DNA of 64,000 bases from Serratia proteamaculans (GCF_008830365.1 NZ_WBKI01000001.1:806001-870000), one strand, 5' to 3'; counted from the first letter of the stretch, positions 27,813 through 38,033 are shown. The notes: generated from the letters alone by a model not told the origin. A program made the numbers and translations.

Positions 27813-29146
27813 ATCGACTGGTGCGCGGTGGCCAAATACTTGGTCATCTCCGCCTCAGGCACCATACCGCCGCCGGTGGCCCACACCAGGTGGGTGGCAT
27901 TGTTCATCTGTTCCGCATTCAGCCCCTGGCTCGCCAACCATTCGACATCAGCCGTGACTCGCCATGGGCCCGGCATGCCTGCCAGCGCCGAAGGTTCGAG
28001 CTGAATGTGCTCATGGCTGTCCAGCAGCCCCAGCAGTGCAAACATCTCGCGGTCACTGAGAGTGTAAAAACCGGAAAGCAGCCGCTCCATGGCACGGCCG
28101 ACAAAGCCGGATGCGCGCCCTACCGCCAGCCCATCCGCCGCCGTCTGATTATCGATACCCAGATCCTGCACCGCGATGCCATCGTGCAGGCCGGTATGCA
28201 CCCCCAACAGCATACAAGGTGAATGCGTCGGCTCGGCAAAGATGCAGTGTACATGATCGCCAAAGGCCAGTTTCAGCCCAAACGCCACCCCGCCAGGGCC
28301 ACCGCCGACGCCGCAAGGCAGGTAAACGAACAACGGGTGCTGAGCATCCACCTTGACGCCGCTGTCGGCAAACTGCCGCTTCAGACGGCCACCGGCCACG
28401 GCATAACCCAGGAACAGCGTCTGTGAGTTCTCGTCATCAATAAAGAAACAGCGCGGATCGCTCGCCGCCTGCAAACGGCCCTGTTCCACGGCAACGCCAT
28501 AATCTTGCGCGTACTCCACCACGTTGACACCATTCTCACGCAGCTTTTGCTTTTTCCATTCGCGGGCGTCGGCCGACATGTGCACGCTGACGCTGAAACC
28601 CAACCGGGCGCTGATAATACCGATCGACATCCCCAGATTACCGGTCGACCCCACGGCAATGCGGTAACCGCTGAAGAATTCACGGAACGCCTCCGAGAAC
28701 AAGCTGGCGTAGTTATCCGTCAGTTGCAGCAGGCCCGCGGCCAGCGCCAGTTTTTCTGCATGCGCCAGCACCTCGTAGATGCCGCCGCGTGCCTTGATCG
28801 AGCCGGAAATCGGCAGATGGCTGTCTTTTTTCAGCAGTAAGCGGCCAGCCAGCGTCAGGCCATAGCGCTGATCGAGCGCAGTTTGCATCGCAGGAAGGGC
28901 GACTACTTCGGACTCGATCACTCCGTGGGTGACACGAGTTTCCGGGAAGGCAGCACTCAGATAAGGGGCAAAACGGGCCAGCCGTTGCTCTGCATCGCTC
29001 ACGTCGCTGGCGTCAAGCCCTACAAACGGCAACCCGACCTGCAAAGTGGTCGCTCGCGGGTTGAACCAGGTCACTGGTTTAAGCTCGATCAGTTCCTGCA
29101 CCAGTGGGAATTGCGTAACCAACTGCTGAATCTGTGTCTTTTCCAT
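27809..29146 (-). CDS. dsdA: D-serine ammonia-lyase
   Basis: PLP enzyme turning D-serine into pyruvate and ammonia; it detoxifies D-serine. 445 residues from the ATG at 29146, close to 442 in E. coli. The PLP lysine is Lys118 in [12 protein letters not shown], and the phosphate loop is CGVGGGPGG. The frame is open further upstream to 29278, but that part is not like the family. The partners dsdX and dsdC are not adjacent, so transport and control must be elsewhere. Its 3' end overlaps the IclR remnant by 4 bases. Confidence 0.95.
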   Translation of the reverse strand: MEKTQIQQLVTQFPLVQELIELKPVTWFNPRATTLQVGLPFVGLDASDVSDAEQRLARFAPYLSAAFPETRVTHGVIESEVVALPAMQTALDQRYGLTLAGRLLLKKDSHLPISGSIKARGGIYEVLAHAEKLALAAGLLQLTDNYASLFSEAFREFFSGYRIAVGSTGNLGMSIGIISARLGFSVSVHMSADAREWKKQKLRENGVNVVEYAQDYGVAVEQGRLQAASDPRCFFIDDENSQTLFLGYAVAGGRLKRQFADSGVKVDAQHPLFVYLPCGVGGGPGGVAFGLKLAFGDHVHCIFAEPTHSPCMLLGVHTGLHDGIAVQDLGIDNQTAADGLAVGRASGFVGRAMERLLSGFYTLSDREMFALLGLLDSHEHIQLEPSALAGMPGPWRVTADVEWLASQGLNAEQMNNATHLVWATGGGMVPEAEMTKYLATAHQSI

Positions 29147-29358
29147 GATTGTTCTCTGCGCTGCATAAAGGTTAGCCCTAGGGTGCAGCGATTTGCTCAG
29201 GCTGACAAATGATAAAAACTCAACCTTGGGTGAGCAGTATTGATGCAAAAAGATGATTTGCGTCAATTTTTCGCTCACATTGATTCCTTGAGTGACAGAA
29301 AATCACCTTAAGTGCCCCGCAACAAAAAAGAGACTGCGGGGCATTAACGCACCGACTC

Positions 29359-29829
29359 TTACCCGCGAGCCGCTGCTTCCAGTCCGGCGATATCCAGTTT
29401 GACCATCTGTAACATCGCTTCGGTGACCCTGCGCACCTTGACGCTGTCAGGATCACTCATCAGCTCTGACAGGCGTTTCGGGACAATCTGCCAGCTCAGC
29501 CCCCAGCGATCGCGCAGCCAACCACACTGCTCAACCTGGCCACCGTCACTCAATGCTTCCCATAAGCGGTCCACTTCGGCCTGATCGACACATTCGACCA
29601 TAATGGAAAAGCTGTGATTGAAGGGATCCAAAGGACCGGCTTCAATCGCCGCATAGCGCTGATCGCCAAGGGTAAATGACGCCAGCTTGACACTGCCGGC
29701 CGGTCCGCTGGGGGTATCGGCAGGCAAGGTGGACTGCCAGGTCAGGGAGGAACCGGGGATTAAAGCCACGTAGCAACGCAACGCCGCTTCCATGTCTTTC
29801 TCAAACCACAGGTGTTGGGTAATTTTCAC
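29359..29829 (-). CDS. VOC-fold protein (PhnB / 3-demethylubiquinone-methyltransferase-like domain)
   Basis: 156 residues of the glyoxalase/VOC superfamily, PhnB-like group (often named after a 3-demethylubiquinone methyltransferase domain). Family features are HLWFEKDMEAALRCYVAL at the N-terminus and QCGWLRDRWGLSWQIVPKRL. No enzymatic role is established for most members. It lies 12 bases after a DUF1428 gene, so the two are probably co-transcribed. Confidence 0.85.
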   Translation of the reverse strand: MKITQHLWFEKDMEAALRCYVALIPGSSLTWQSTLPADTPSGPAGSVKLASFTLGDQRYAAIEAGPLDPFNHSFSIMVECVDQAEVDRLWEALSDGGQVEQCGWLRDRWGLSWQIVPKRLSELMSDPDSVKVRRVTEAMLQMVKLDIAGLEAAARG

Positions 29830-29841
29830 GATCCCCCTCCG

Positions 29842-30195
29842 CTACTGGTCCAGAATAGTTTCGAAGCCGCCGAAAATCATGCGTTTACCGTCAAACGGCA
29901 TTTGGTCGCCGAATGCCTTCATCCTCGGATCGGTCATCATTTTCTGACTTGCGGCATCGCGGACCTCTTTTGACGGATATTCGATCCAACTGAACACAAC
30001 CACCTCGTCGGCTTCAGCCTTAACCGCGCCGCGAAAATCGGTGACTTTTCCATCGGGAACATCATTGCCCCAGCATTCGACGATCCGCGTAGCACCGAAC
30101 TCTTTAAATAACGGTGCAGTCGCGGCGGCCAGTTTTTTGTACGCCTCCTTATTGGCGGCCGGCACCGCCACAACAAAACCTTCTACATATTTCAT
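29842..30195 (-). CDS. DUF1428 protein (YbaA-like)
   Basis: 117 residues matching the DUF1428/YbaA family: MKYVEGFVVAVPAANKEAY at the N-terminus, ECWGNDVPDGKVTDF in the middle and PFDGKRMIFGGFE at the end. The fold is a dimeric alpha-beta barrel of unknown function. First gene of a two-gene unit with the VOC protein. Confidence 0.88.
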   Translation of the reverse strand: MKYVEGFVVAVPAANKEAYKKLAAATAPLFKEFGATRIVECWGNDVPDGKVTDFRGAVKAEADEVVVFSWIEYPSKEVRDAASQKMMTDPRMKAFGDQMPFDGKRMIFGGFETILDQ

Positions 30196-30337
30196 CGGAG
30201 TGTCCTCTTGTCGGTTCGACAGTCGGGTTGGCGCCGGCGGAGCTGCCTGCGCCCTCTTCCATTTTAGACCCCATTAGCGGGGTCAACCATTAAGCACAGC
30301 GACGGGTTTCAAAGCTCGGAGTCAATACGTTGCGCAG

Positions 30338-31750
30338 TTATGGCGTAGCGACCCGGTTGCGACCGCTATTTTTGGCTTTGTAGACCGCCAGATCGGCGAT
30401 TTTCAGCAGGTTGTCCAGATTTTGCCCGGCTCCGCCGATGCAGGTAACCATGCCGATACTGACGGTGATCTGCAGCGGTGTACCGGCTGGCATGGTGATA
30501 GATTCGATTTCAACCCGGCGCCGCAGGCGTTCGGCCAACAACAGCGCATCCTGTAGCTGTGCGATCGGTGAAACGATCGCAAACTCTTCTCCGCCCATGC
30601 GGCCAAAAAGGTCGTTATCACGCAGATCGGCAGTAATGGTACGGGTAAAAGACAGTAATGCCGTATCGCCGCCAGCATGACCAAAGCGGTCATTGATCGA
30701 TTTAAAGTAGTCGATGTCCAGCATCATGATGCAGATCCGCTCGCCCTTTTGACTCACCAGCCTGGTACCGCGCTGCATAAAGGCGCTGCGAGTCAATACG
30801 TGGGTCAGCGCATCATGGTTCGCCACGTGCTCAAGTTTGCGCAGCAGTGCATTGCGGGCAAAGTTCATGCTGGCAACGGCAATAGGACCCAGTGCCAATA
30901 GCGCCACACCAAGACGCATCGACACCGTATTTTGCAGCATTTTCATATCGAGGTTAGTGGTGATCAGGCCCAGATCGATCGCCAAATGGCACCATATCAC
31001 ATAGGCCAACACGGTGATCATGGTGGTGAACAGGGAGAAAGACATCGCCAACCACAGCAAGATTGGCATCGGGAAGATCACCGCGCCGGGGCCGCCAATC
31101 AGGATGCTACAGATGCAGGCCAACAGCAGCAGGATTAACACCGCCATTTTTCTGCAGGTGCTATACCACTGGTTACGCAGGGTGATCGCCTGGACGATAC
31201 TGCGCAGATAGATTTTCCCGTCTGTCGGGAAGGCCAGAATAAACGGCATCAGCGTGATGTAATTAGTGAATTCTGACGACAGCCACAACGCCAATGAGGG
31301 TAAGTACTGGCGATCAAACAGCAGCACCGAAGCCCCGGCCCCGAGGATCCCCGTAGCCATCGCGCTCACCAGGCAGATGGCGAACAGAAAAATACTGGAT
31401 GAGGTGCGTTCCAGAGTTCTTACCTGCGGCGATAAACGCATAAACAGATAAAACCCGACCGCCACGCCGGCGATATTGGCACCATTGAGCAATATGGCTT
31501 TGCCGGGCGTACTACCGGTGATCAAATCCGCAGCCAAATAGCCCAGCACCGCCATCACCCACCCCACACGGCTGGCAAGCACCGGATAACGCACCAACAT
31601 CGCCAGCAATACCGCATTGGTTGGCCAGAACGCCGACAACAGGCCAGTCGGGCGGCTTTCAATGCCAAAGATGCAGGTGGCAAACACCAGCAGAAAGACG
31701 ATCAGCGCAGGCTGTATTTTTGTGGCGACAGGTAACTCAGTGGTGTGCAT
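30338..31750 (-). CDS. Diguanylate cyclase, MASE1-GGDEF
   Basis: 470 residues: eight or so helices of a MASE1 sensor domain (about 10-300) and a cytoplasmic GGDEF domain (about 310-465). The active site is GGEEF in FGRMGGEEFAIVS. An RxxD product-inhibition site (RDND) lies 5 residues before it, so the enzyme should make cyclic di-GMP and be feedback-limited. It likely shifts cells between motile and attached states. GGAAG stands before the ATG. Single-gene unit; the signal sensed is unknown. Confidence 0.93.
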   Translation of the reverse strand: MHTTELPVATKIQPALIVFLLVFATCIFGIESRPTGLLSAFWPTNAVLLAMLVRYPVLASRVGWVMAVLGYLAADLITGSTPGKAILLNGANIAGVAVGFYLFMRLSPQVRTLERTSSSIFLFAICLVSAMATGILGAGASVLLFDRQYLPSLALWLSSEFTNYITLMPFILAFPTDGKIYLRSIVQAITLRNQWYSTCRKMAVLILLLLACICSILIGGPGAVIFPMPILLWLAMSFSLFTTMITVLAYVIWCHLAIDLGLITTNLDMKMLQNTVSMRLGVALLALGPIAVASMNFARNALLRKLEHVANHDALTHVLTRSAFMQRGTRLVSQKGERICIMMLDIDYFKSINDRFGHAGGDTALLSFTRTITADLRDNDLFGRMGGEEFAIVSPIAQLQDALLLAERLRRRVEIESITMPAGTPLQITVSIGMVTCIGGAGQNLDNLLKIADLAVYKAKNSGRNRVATP

Positions 31751-32010
31751 CTTGCTTCCAGGGGCTTACGAAGAATACGGATAAAATCCTGCCTGCATGA
31801 CGGTGGCCATAAGCCTGCCGGTCATGTCTGACCACGAGTGTAAATTGAGCAGCCAGCCTGACATTATTGCTACTTTTCTCAGACCTGGCATCCGTTAATT
31901 GAAAATTTAAAAATATGATTATGTATCAATCTGTAGCCTCAGGCTTTGGGATGATTTACAGGGGGTACTGCTCTGGTGAGCGGGAGTCGGCGGGATTATC
32001 TGCAAGCAAA
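31751..32010. other. Intergenic stretch, nothing recognised
   Basis: Contains the promoter side of the GGDEF gene and the downstream side of the ATP-grasp gene. I see no convincing ORF or RNA in it. Confidence 0.5.
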
Positions 32011-32041
32011 TTAAAAACACCCTGGAGGGTTCACAGGGTGT
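32011..32041 (-). terminator. Rho-independent terminator of the ATP-grasp operon
   Basis: CAGGGTGT (32034-32041) and ACACCCTG (32017-32024) pair exactly; read on the minus strand the stem is followed by TTTTTAATTT. It lies about 70 bases after the ATP-grasp stop. Confidence 0.75.
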
Positions 32042-32112
32042 CGAGAGGTCAACTGTCATGCCAGAGTGAACCAGCAGGAAAGACAGTTACAAACGTTGTC
32101 TGCGGCGTGCCG

Positions 32113-32991
32113 CTATTTCAGTTTCAGCATCTTCCCGAGCAGAATATCGGTTGATTCGAGCATATCCGTATCGATGCCGGCGGAAGGTGTGAAGGTCAAT
32201 TCGCCAAAAATGGGTTTGCCGTTGTCGATATAAAAATCAACGCGGACAAATTCAAAAGGCTCAGATAATTTTTTGGCGTACTCAAACAGCGCGTCATAAC
32301 CTTCGGGTTTCACAAAAGCATCGATCTCTTGCTGGCTGAGCGCCAGACAATCCTGGCTGTAGCAGAGAAACGTAAAGTCTTTATCAAAAAAGTAATATTT
32401 CGGCATCCCGGTTTCTCTACCGACACAAAGTAATGTGCAGTAAGGAACACCATGGAAGCAGTATATTTTATAGTCATCAGGGCCATGACCACCTGATGAG
32501 GCTATAAACTTCTCGCCTATTATTTTTTTAGTGATCTTCTTGTAGTTTAACTCCGCATAGACCTTCCAGTAGTCCTCTTTCATCCAGCTTTCAATGGTTT
32601 TAGAGGCTTGTACGGTATCCAGTGACTTTTTATCCTGGCAAATCAGGTTGTAACCAGAGCCGTGGTTGCCCTTAATCACAAACTTGTCAGGTAACGATTC
32701 CCACGGGATCTCATGAGCTGAATCGCAGGCGAAGTAAAGCTCATTGAGTATTTCCTCACAGCCTTTCGCTTTCAAATACTCCCTGACGGCATATTTATCA
32801 GCACATTGCGTCACCAGTGCATTGTTACTGTAATCATTAAGCTTGAGATAATTTATCTTCTCGTTCCAGGTCATCGGCGGGTTTAGATTTAATTTTTTCC
32901 CGAATGCTTTTTGGTAGATAAATTTGGTCTTGAGGGTCGGCGCAAATGTAGCCAACTGATTCATGATAAATTTGTTAATGTGTTTTCTCAT
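32113..32991 (-). CDS. TupA-like ATP-grasp protein
   Basis: 292 residues matching the TupA-like ATP-grasp family, which forms amide or peptide bonds on surface polymers, or has no known role. Visible features: PMTWNEKINYLKLND near the start, DKFVIKGNHGSGYNLI (nucleotide loop), GPDDYKIYCFHGVPYC, and FVRVDFYIDNGKPIFGELTF with the metal-binding acid residues. Base content is lower in GC than the pal genes nearby. It follows the lysine N6-hydroxylase gene with 77 bases between and is likely in one operon with it. Its substrate is unknown. Confidence 0.83.
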   Translation of the reverse strand: MRKHINKFIMNQLATFAPTLKTKFIYQKAFGKKLNLNPPMTWNEKINYLKLNDYSNNALVTQCADKYAVREYLKAKGCEEILNELYFACDSAHEIPWESLPDKFVIKGNHGSGYNLICQDKKSLDTVQASKTIESWMKEDYWKVYAELNYKKITKKIIGEKFIASSGGHGPDDYKIYCFHGVPYCTLLCVGRETGMPKYYFFDKDFTFLCYSQDCLALSQQEIDAFVKPEGYDALFEYAKKLSEPFEFVRVDFYIDNGKPIFGELTFTPSAGIDTDMLESTDILLGKMLKLK

Positions 32992-33068
32992 ACAACCTGT
33001 CTTATCATTTGATAAAAGTATTAAAACGGCTCCTGGCAGGAACCCAAGAAAGTTAAAGCGATTGGCTG

Positions 33069-34346
33069 TTATTGCTCACTGCGCCATTGAATCATCGCCG
33101 GTGCCGTACTCAGATCAAATTGGCTATTACCTAAAACCCGGTTGAGGATACGGGCCGATCGCCAGGCCATCAGGCTGAGTTGAGGGTCAGCAATACCGTG
33201 GTGGTGCATGCTGGCGTTGACGGCAAACAAAGCATTCTCATGGACCCCTTCCCGTTCAAGGGTAAAATCCGAGGCAATGCGATATTGTCCATCCGCGTCG
33301 GTTAACACTCGGTCAGCCAGGGATTCAAGAAATGCCGGGCGGGCCTGCGCATAACCGGTAGCAAAGATCACCACGTCGGCATCAAGAGTCTCACGCCCTT
33401 GATCAAGATGATGCAGTGTCTCTAGCTGATAAGAATTGTTTTTGGCATTAAGGGCCGTAACGGAACGGCTGGGCAGCAGTCGTACCCATCGTTTATCCCG
33501 AAGGACATCGAAGCGGTGATACATGGCGCGATAAATGGCCAAAAGCGACTCGCTGGTGATCCCATCGGAGGTCATTTTTTGTTCGCGCAGCATCTGCTGT
33601 TTGGCCGTGTTGCCAAGCGTGTAGAAGTCCTCGACATAATCGGGGGTAAAATACTCGTTGGCAAATGCAGCTTCATCAAGGGCGTTATAGTTGTTACGCC
33701 GGGAGATCCAACTTAGCTGTTCCGGCTGGCCCCATTCCCCCTGGAAAACATTTAGGAACAGATCGGCCCCGCTTTGACCGCCGCCCACAATGGCCACACG
33801 TTTTCCGCTAAGGTTTGGCTGACGAAACATCATTTCGCTGGCGTGAAAACATTGATCGTTTTGTTCGGTCACACAGTCGGGCAGTTTGACTTGCTTGCCA
33901 ATACCCACGCAGACATGTTTGGCGTGAAATACCTCATTCTGGGTGGTGACAACAAACTGCCGCTGTTGGTCATCAAACTCCACGCGCTGAACGTCCTGGT
34001 TAAAAACCAGTGAATCCAGGCCCGTTGCCGCCCAGCTAAGATAGTCGGCAAACTCTTCTCGTGACACGGTGCGTTGTTCTGTCGTCAGGAAGCGGTAGAA
34101 TTTTTTTCTTTTCACCAGATAGTTGAGAAAACTATAAGGGTTGGTTGGCGAGACGGCCGTCACCAAATCTTTCAAAAAGTTGGTCTGCATACTGCAATCT
34201 GCCAGGATCATACCTGGGTGCCAGGAAAAATGCGGTTTGCGCTCGAGGAATTTACAATTAAAACCTTCGATTTCGCTACCAAGCGCAGCAATACTGAGGT
34301 TGGACGGACCGATGCCAATACCGATAAAGTCCAAACACTGGTTCAT
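33069..34346 (-). CDS. L-lysine N6-hydroxylase (IucD/AlcA family)
   Basis: 425-residue flavin monooxygenase that adds a hydroxyl group to the side-chain amine of lysine (or a related amine), normally for hydroxamate siderophores. FAD site: DFIGIGIGPSNLSIAALG. NADPH site: VAIVGGGQSGADLFLN. The ATGY motif is VIFATGYAQARP. The start at 34346 has AGGAG 8 bases upstream; the longer frame from 34448 has no signal. The usual partners (an N-acyltransferase and IucA/IucC-type synthetases) are absent; the next gene is a TupA-like ATP-grasp ligase. Confidence 0.9.
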   Translation of the reverse strand: MNQCLDFIGIGIGPSNLSIAALGSEIEGFNCKFLERKPHFSWHPGMILADCSMQTNFLKDLVTAVSPTNPYSFLNYLVKRKKFYRFLTTEQRTVSREEFADYLSWAATGLDSLVFNQDVQRVEFDDQQRQFVVTTQNEVFHAKHVCVGIGKQVKLPDCVTEQNDQCFHASEMMFRQPNLSGKRVAIVGGGQSGADLFLNVFQGEWGQPEQLSWISRRNNYNALDEAAFANEYFTPDYVEDFYTLGNTAKQQMLREQKMTSDGITSESLLAIYRAMYHRFDVLRDKRWVRLLPSRSVTALNAKNNSYQLETLHHLDQGRETLDADVVIFATGYAQARPAFLESLADRVLTDADGQYRIASDFTLEREGVHENALFAVNASMHHHGIADPQLSLMAWRSARILNRVLGNSQFDLSTAPAMIQWRSEQ

Positions 34347-35161
34347 TGTGTATGCTCCTGAATGTATATACTTACAGATATGTATTCTGTGTTTTGGAAA
34401 GTGACGGCCAAAATTTAAAAGATCAAAATGGCCCCAACATCCCGTCATTTTATTTTCACAAAATTCCGAACATATCTTGCCTTTGAAAACTCATTTTTAT
34501 TTAAATGAAAACTTCGCGGAGCCATAAACAAGGAGCGCTTTGGAAGCGAACCTCCAGGAAATGAAAATCAATGGGCATCAGATAAATGGGTAGCATATCC
34601 CTATGTTAATCTGCCTATTTCGCCCGACATCATCCTTGATTAGACACAGCCAAATCAGAGTAGCGCTAAAGTTGAAAGCTGGCATGTGAAAAAAAATAAT
34701 ATTAAAGGAATAGACCGATTTGTTAATATGAAATTAAAAGTGAAATCGTAAAAAATCATAAAATTTCACTTCGGTTTAGCTAACGTTGTAGTCAGGACAG
34801 CACCAGATAAATGCTTTCGCCAAAACAAATTTAAAATAAAATCGTTAAATATCAACAAACTGTATGAAACTCATGGCTTCAGAGCAAAAATCAAACAGAA
34901 GTCTGTATGGTTTTTAGTCATTTATGCCATCGCATACGCCAGTGTGTGAGATTTTAAATCCAGGGCGGGGTTTTTCAGATGTTTTTCTATCGCAGTGCCT
35001 GTATGGGGAATGTTAACCCTCACTCCCCAGCATTAAAATGGGGCAAGTCGTATATTTAATGATTCGTAAGGGAAGTAATTAATGGGGAAAGCTGGAGAAT
35101 TAAAATAACTTTCCCACCAAATTAATTTAGGATGGATATTAATCCATTCCGATATAAATCC
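34347..35161. other. Long AT-rich intergenic stretch
   Basis: About 815 bases with no ORF that has good signals. Next to the hydroxylase there is an imperfect inverted repeat, GAATGTATAT (34360-34369) and ATATGTATTC (34378-34387), and an AT palindrome at 34495-34510. AAGTGAAAT (34738-34746) and ATTTCACTT (34763-34771) form an exact inverted repeat. In the reference pal locus palZ and palI would lie here; I see no trace by eye. Confidence 0.55.
34360..34387 (-). promoter_or_regulatory. Imperfect inverted repeat before the lysine hydroxylase gene
   Basis: GAATGTATAT (34360-34369) and ATATGTATTC (34378-34387) match as inverted repeats at 8 of 10 places, 14 bases upstream of the start and next to the ribosome site. 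Possible operator; no clear Fur box was seen. Confidence 0.35.
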
Positions 35162-36832
35162 CTACTGATAGATCCGCGCCTCAAAAGGGCGAAGTGTTTG
35201 TCGCTCACCTTCTTGGGGATAATTACTCAGTAGCAACGCTCTTTTTCCCAACGATAAATCCTGAGCGTCAATTTGCTGAGTTTCAGCGCTCAGGTTGCAC
35301 AGTACCAACACTTGTCGCTCATCCTGGCTACGGAAATAGGCGTAAATATGCGGATGTGCCGCCAGTTGTAATTGGTAACGCCCGTAAACCCACAGCGGAT
35401 CCTGCTTGCGCAGGTGGATTAACGCCCGGTAAAAATTCAGTACCGAGTCGGGTTCTTCACGCTGACGTGCCACGTTGATTTGCTGATAATTGGCATTCAC
35501 CGCAAACCACGGTTTGGCAAGGCTAAAACCTGCGTTGGGGCTGTCGTCCCACTGCATCGGTGTGCGTGAGTTATCGCGTCCGCTGCGGCTGAGGAACGTC
35601 AGGATCTGCGCTTCCTCCATACCCTGCTCCTGCAGTTTGGCGAAGCGGTTTCTGGCAGCGATATCGTTAAAATCGGCCAGACGGTTGAAGCGGGTGTTGG
35701 TCATCCCCAGTTCCTGCCCCTGGTAGATAAACGGCGTTCCCTGCATCAGGAAATACATCGCCGCGATGGCGGTGGCACTTTCGCGCCAGTACCGCTTGTC
35801 GTCACCCCATTTTGATACCACACGTGGAATATCGTGGTTTTCAACATACAGCGCGTTCCAGCCTTTCCCCTCCAGCAAGGTCTGCCAGCGGGTAAAGATG
35901 TTTTTCAGGCCCAGCACGTCGACCCCGGCGTCCGGCGACTGCTGATGGCTGGTTTCCCACAGTTTGACGTGTTCAAACTGGAAGATCATATTCAGGCGGC
36001 CATGCTGCTCGCCCACCCAGTCTTCGCCCTGCTCTGCCGAGGCTCCGTTCATTTCCCCCACCGTCATGATGTCATAACGGTTAAACACCTGTTCGCATAG
36101 GTCATCGACGTAATCCAGCAGACCTTCGTAGTTAAGGTGTCGTTCGAACGACGGCACGTAGCGCAGCCCTTGCGGGTTGGGCATGTCGGTCAGCCCCGGC
36201 TGTTTTTTCATATGGCAGATGGCGTCGATGCGAAAACCGTCAATGCCCTTATCCAGCCACCAGCGCATCATGTCGTACAGCGCCGCCCGCACCTGCGGGT
36301 TTTCCCAGTTCAGATCCGGCTGACGCTCAGAGAACAGGTGCAAAAAGTATTGCTCACTGCCGGCATCATATTTCCAGGCCGAACCGTTAAAAATGCTTTC
36401 CCAATTGTTGGGCTCTGCGCCGTTTTTTCCCTCGCGCCAGATATACCAGTCGCGCTTGGCGCTGGATTGAGATGACCGGGATTCAATAAACCACGGGTGC
36501 TCGTCCGAGGTATGATTAACCACCAGATCCAGAATCAACCGCATACCGCGGGCATGCACCTCGGCCAACAGGCGGTCAAAGTCCGCCATGGTACCGAACT
36601 CCGTCATAATGGCCTGATAATCACTGATATCGTAGCCATTGTCGTCGTTCGGCGAGCGATACATCGGACAGATCCAAAGCACGTCAATGCCCAGCCACTG
36701 CAAATAATCCAGCCGGGCAGTGATACCGTTCAGATCGCCAATCCCATCGCCGTTAGAATCCATAAAGCTGCGCGGATAGATCTGATAAACCACCGCCTGT
36801 TTCCACCAACGCCCCGTTTCTCCACCGCTCAT
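35162..36832 (-). CDS. palQ: Palatinase-like alpha-glucosidase, GH13
   Basis: 556-residue cytoplasmic GH13 hydrolase of the oligo-1,6-glucosidase / isomaltulose group. Catalytic Asp203 (GFRIDAICH), Glu260 (MTVGEMNG) and Asp334 (VENHDIPRV) are present. The context (PalE/F/G/H/K-like genes upstream) points to cleavage of palatinose into glucose and fructose. It lies 21 bases after the ATPase gene, the last gene of the operon here. In E. rhapontici, as I recall, palZ (trehalulase) and palI (sucrose isomerase) follow; they are absent here. Confidence 0.85.
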   Translation of the reverse strand: MSGGETGRWWKQAVVYQIYPRSFMDSNGDGIGDLNGITARLDYLQWLGIDVLWICPMYRSPNDDNGYDISDYQAIMTEFGTMADFDRLLAEVHARGMRLILDLVVNHTSDEHPWFIESRSSQSSAKRDWYIWREGKNGAEPNNWESIFNGSAWKYDAGSEQYFLHLFSERQPDLNWENPQVRAALYDMMRWWLDKGIDGFRIDAICHMKKQPGLTDMPNPQGLRYVPSFERHLNYEGLLDYVDDLCEQVFNRYDIMTVGEMNGASAEQGEDWVGEQHGRLNMIFQFEHVKLWETSHQQSPDAGVDVLGLKNIFTRWQTLLEGKGWNALYVENHDIPRVVSKWGDDKRYWRESATAIAAMYFLMQGTPFIYQGQELGMTNTRFNRLADFNDIAARNRFAKLQEQGMEEAQILTFLSRSGRDNSRTPMQWDDSPNAGFSLAKPWFAVNANYQQINVARQREEPDSVLNFYRALIHLRKQDPLWVYGRYQLQLAAHPHIYAYFRSQDERQVLVLCNLSAETQQIDAQDLSLGKRALLLSNYPQEGERQTLRPFEARIYQ

Positions 36833-36853
36833 GCCCCTGCTCCCTTAAATTGG

Positions 36854-37969
36854 TTAATGCGCCTGATCCGACGCCAGAATACGCTGGAATGCCCGCCCCT
36901 GACGGTCAAACAGGTAACAGCATTCGACCGGCAGGCGCACGCCCACCCTATCCCCGGCCTTGATGGTCGAACGTTCGGGATTGCGAAGCACCCAGGGTTC
37001 ACCGGCATTACCGTTATCCAGGTAGAGATAGGTTTCATTACCCATGTGCTCCACGAACATCACTTCGCCCTGAAACTCACACTGTGCCTGTTCACCCCCG
37101 CAAATATGCTCCGGGCGAATGCCGACGTTAACGCTTTGGCCTTCCGCCGCCGTCGGCGTGGCGATCGGCAGCACCAGCGCCTTGCCGTTGTCCAGCTCTA
37201 CCACGCTTTGACGCTCACCTGCACGCCGCAAAATTGCCGGGATCAGGTTCATTTTGGGTGAGCCGATAAACTGAGCGACAAACTCATTGGCCGGCTGGTC
37301 ATATAACTCCAGCGGTGTGCCTACCTGTTCAACATGCCCCTGGTTCAACACCACAATACGGTCGGCCAGCGTCATGGCTTCAACCTGATCGTGGGTCACA
37401 TATATAATGGTCGACCCCAGTCGCTTATGCAGCGACGCCACCTCCATGCGCATCTGCACCCGCAGCGATGCATCAAGGTTGGACAAGGGCTCATCGAACA
37501 AAAACAGCTTCGGCTCGCGCACGATGGCGCGACCAATCGCCACCCGTTGCCGCTGCCCGCCGGAAAGGTCCTTCGGCCGTCGTTCCAGTAACGGCTCAAG
37601 CTGCAAAATGCGCGCACTTTCACGCACCCGGCTGTCGATCTCCGCAGCCGAATGCCCCGCCAACTCCAGCGCAAACGCCATATTTTTATACACGCTCATA
37701 TGTGGATAAAGTGCGTAAGACTGGAACACCATGCCGATGCCGCGTTCGGCCGGCGTATCATCGTTGACGTAGTTGCCATCGATATACATGCCGCCGCTGC
37801 TGATCTCCTCCAGCCCGGCGATCATCCGCAACAGGGTAGATTTGCCGCAGCCGGAGGGCCCGACGATCACCACAAACTCTCCGCTGTTGATCTGCAGATC
37901 CAGCGATTTAATAACCTCTGCGTTAGCGCCATAGCGTTTTTGCAGTTTTTCCAGCGTTAGTTGCGCCAT
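36854..37969 (-). CDS. palK: ABC transporter ATPase (MalK-like)
   Basis: 371 residues. Walker A GPSGCGKST, Q-loop FQSYALYPH, signature LSGGQRQRVAIGR, Walker B LFLFDEPLSN and switch His in VTHDQVEAMTLAD. A C-terminal regulatory TOBE-like domain (about 235-370) is present, as in MalK/UgpC/MsmK. It powers sugar uptake through the two permeases of this cluster. Confidence 0.9.
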   Translation of the reverse strand: MAQLTLEKLQKRYGANAEVIKSLDLQINSGEFVVIVGPSGCGKSTLLRMIAGLEEISSGGMYIDGNYVNDDTPAERGIGMVFQSYALYPHMSVYKNMAFALELAGHSAAEIDSRVRESARILQLEPLLERRPKDLSGGQRQRVAIGRAIVREPKLFLFDEPLSNLDASLRVQMRMEVASLHKRLGSTIIYVTHDQVEAMTLADRIVVLNQGHVEQVGTPLELYDQPANEFVAQFIGSPKMNLIPAILRRAGERQSVVELDNGKALVLPIATPTAAEGQSVNVGIRPEHICGGEQAQCEFQGEVMFVEHMGNETYLYLDNGNAGEPWVLRNPERSTIKAGDRVGVRLPVECCYLFDRQGRAFQRILASDQAH

Positions 37970-38033
37970 ATTCCTCCCGTTCGCACCACAGTGGGCAATT
38001 AGCGGGACGCCGATCCGCGCCCCGCCATCCGGC

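Noticed and set aside
34347-34520. Fur box before the lysine hydroxylase gene
   Set aside because: AT-rich repeats are present (34360-34387, 34495-34510) but none fits the Fur consensus well.
34347-35161. Remnants of palZ or palI
   Set aside because: Looked for by eye in this gap on the minus strand and saw no GH13 motif; a translated search would be needed to exclude it.
36497-37261. 254-residue plus-strand frame
   Set aside because: Runs across palQ and palK on the other strand; both are well supported.
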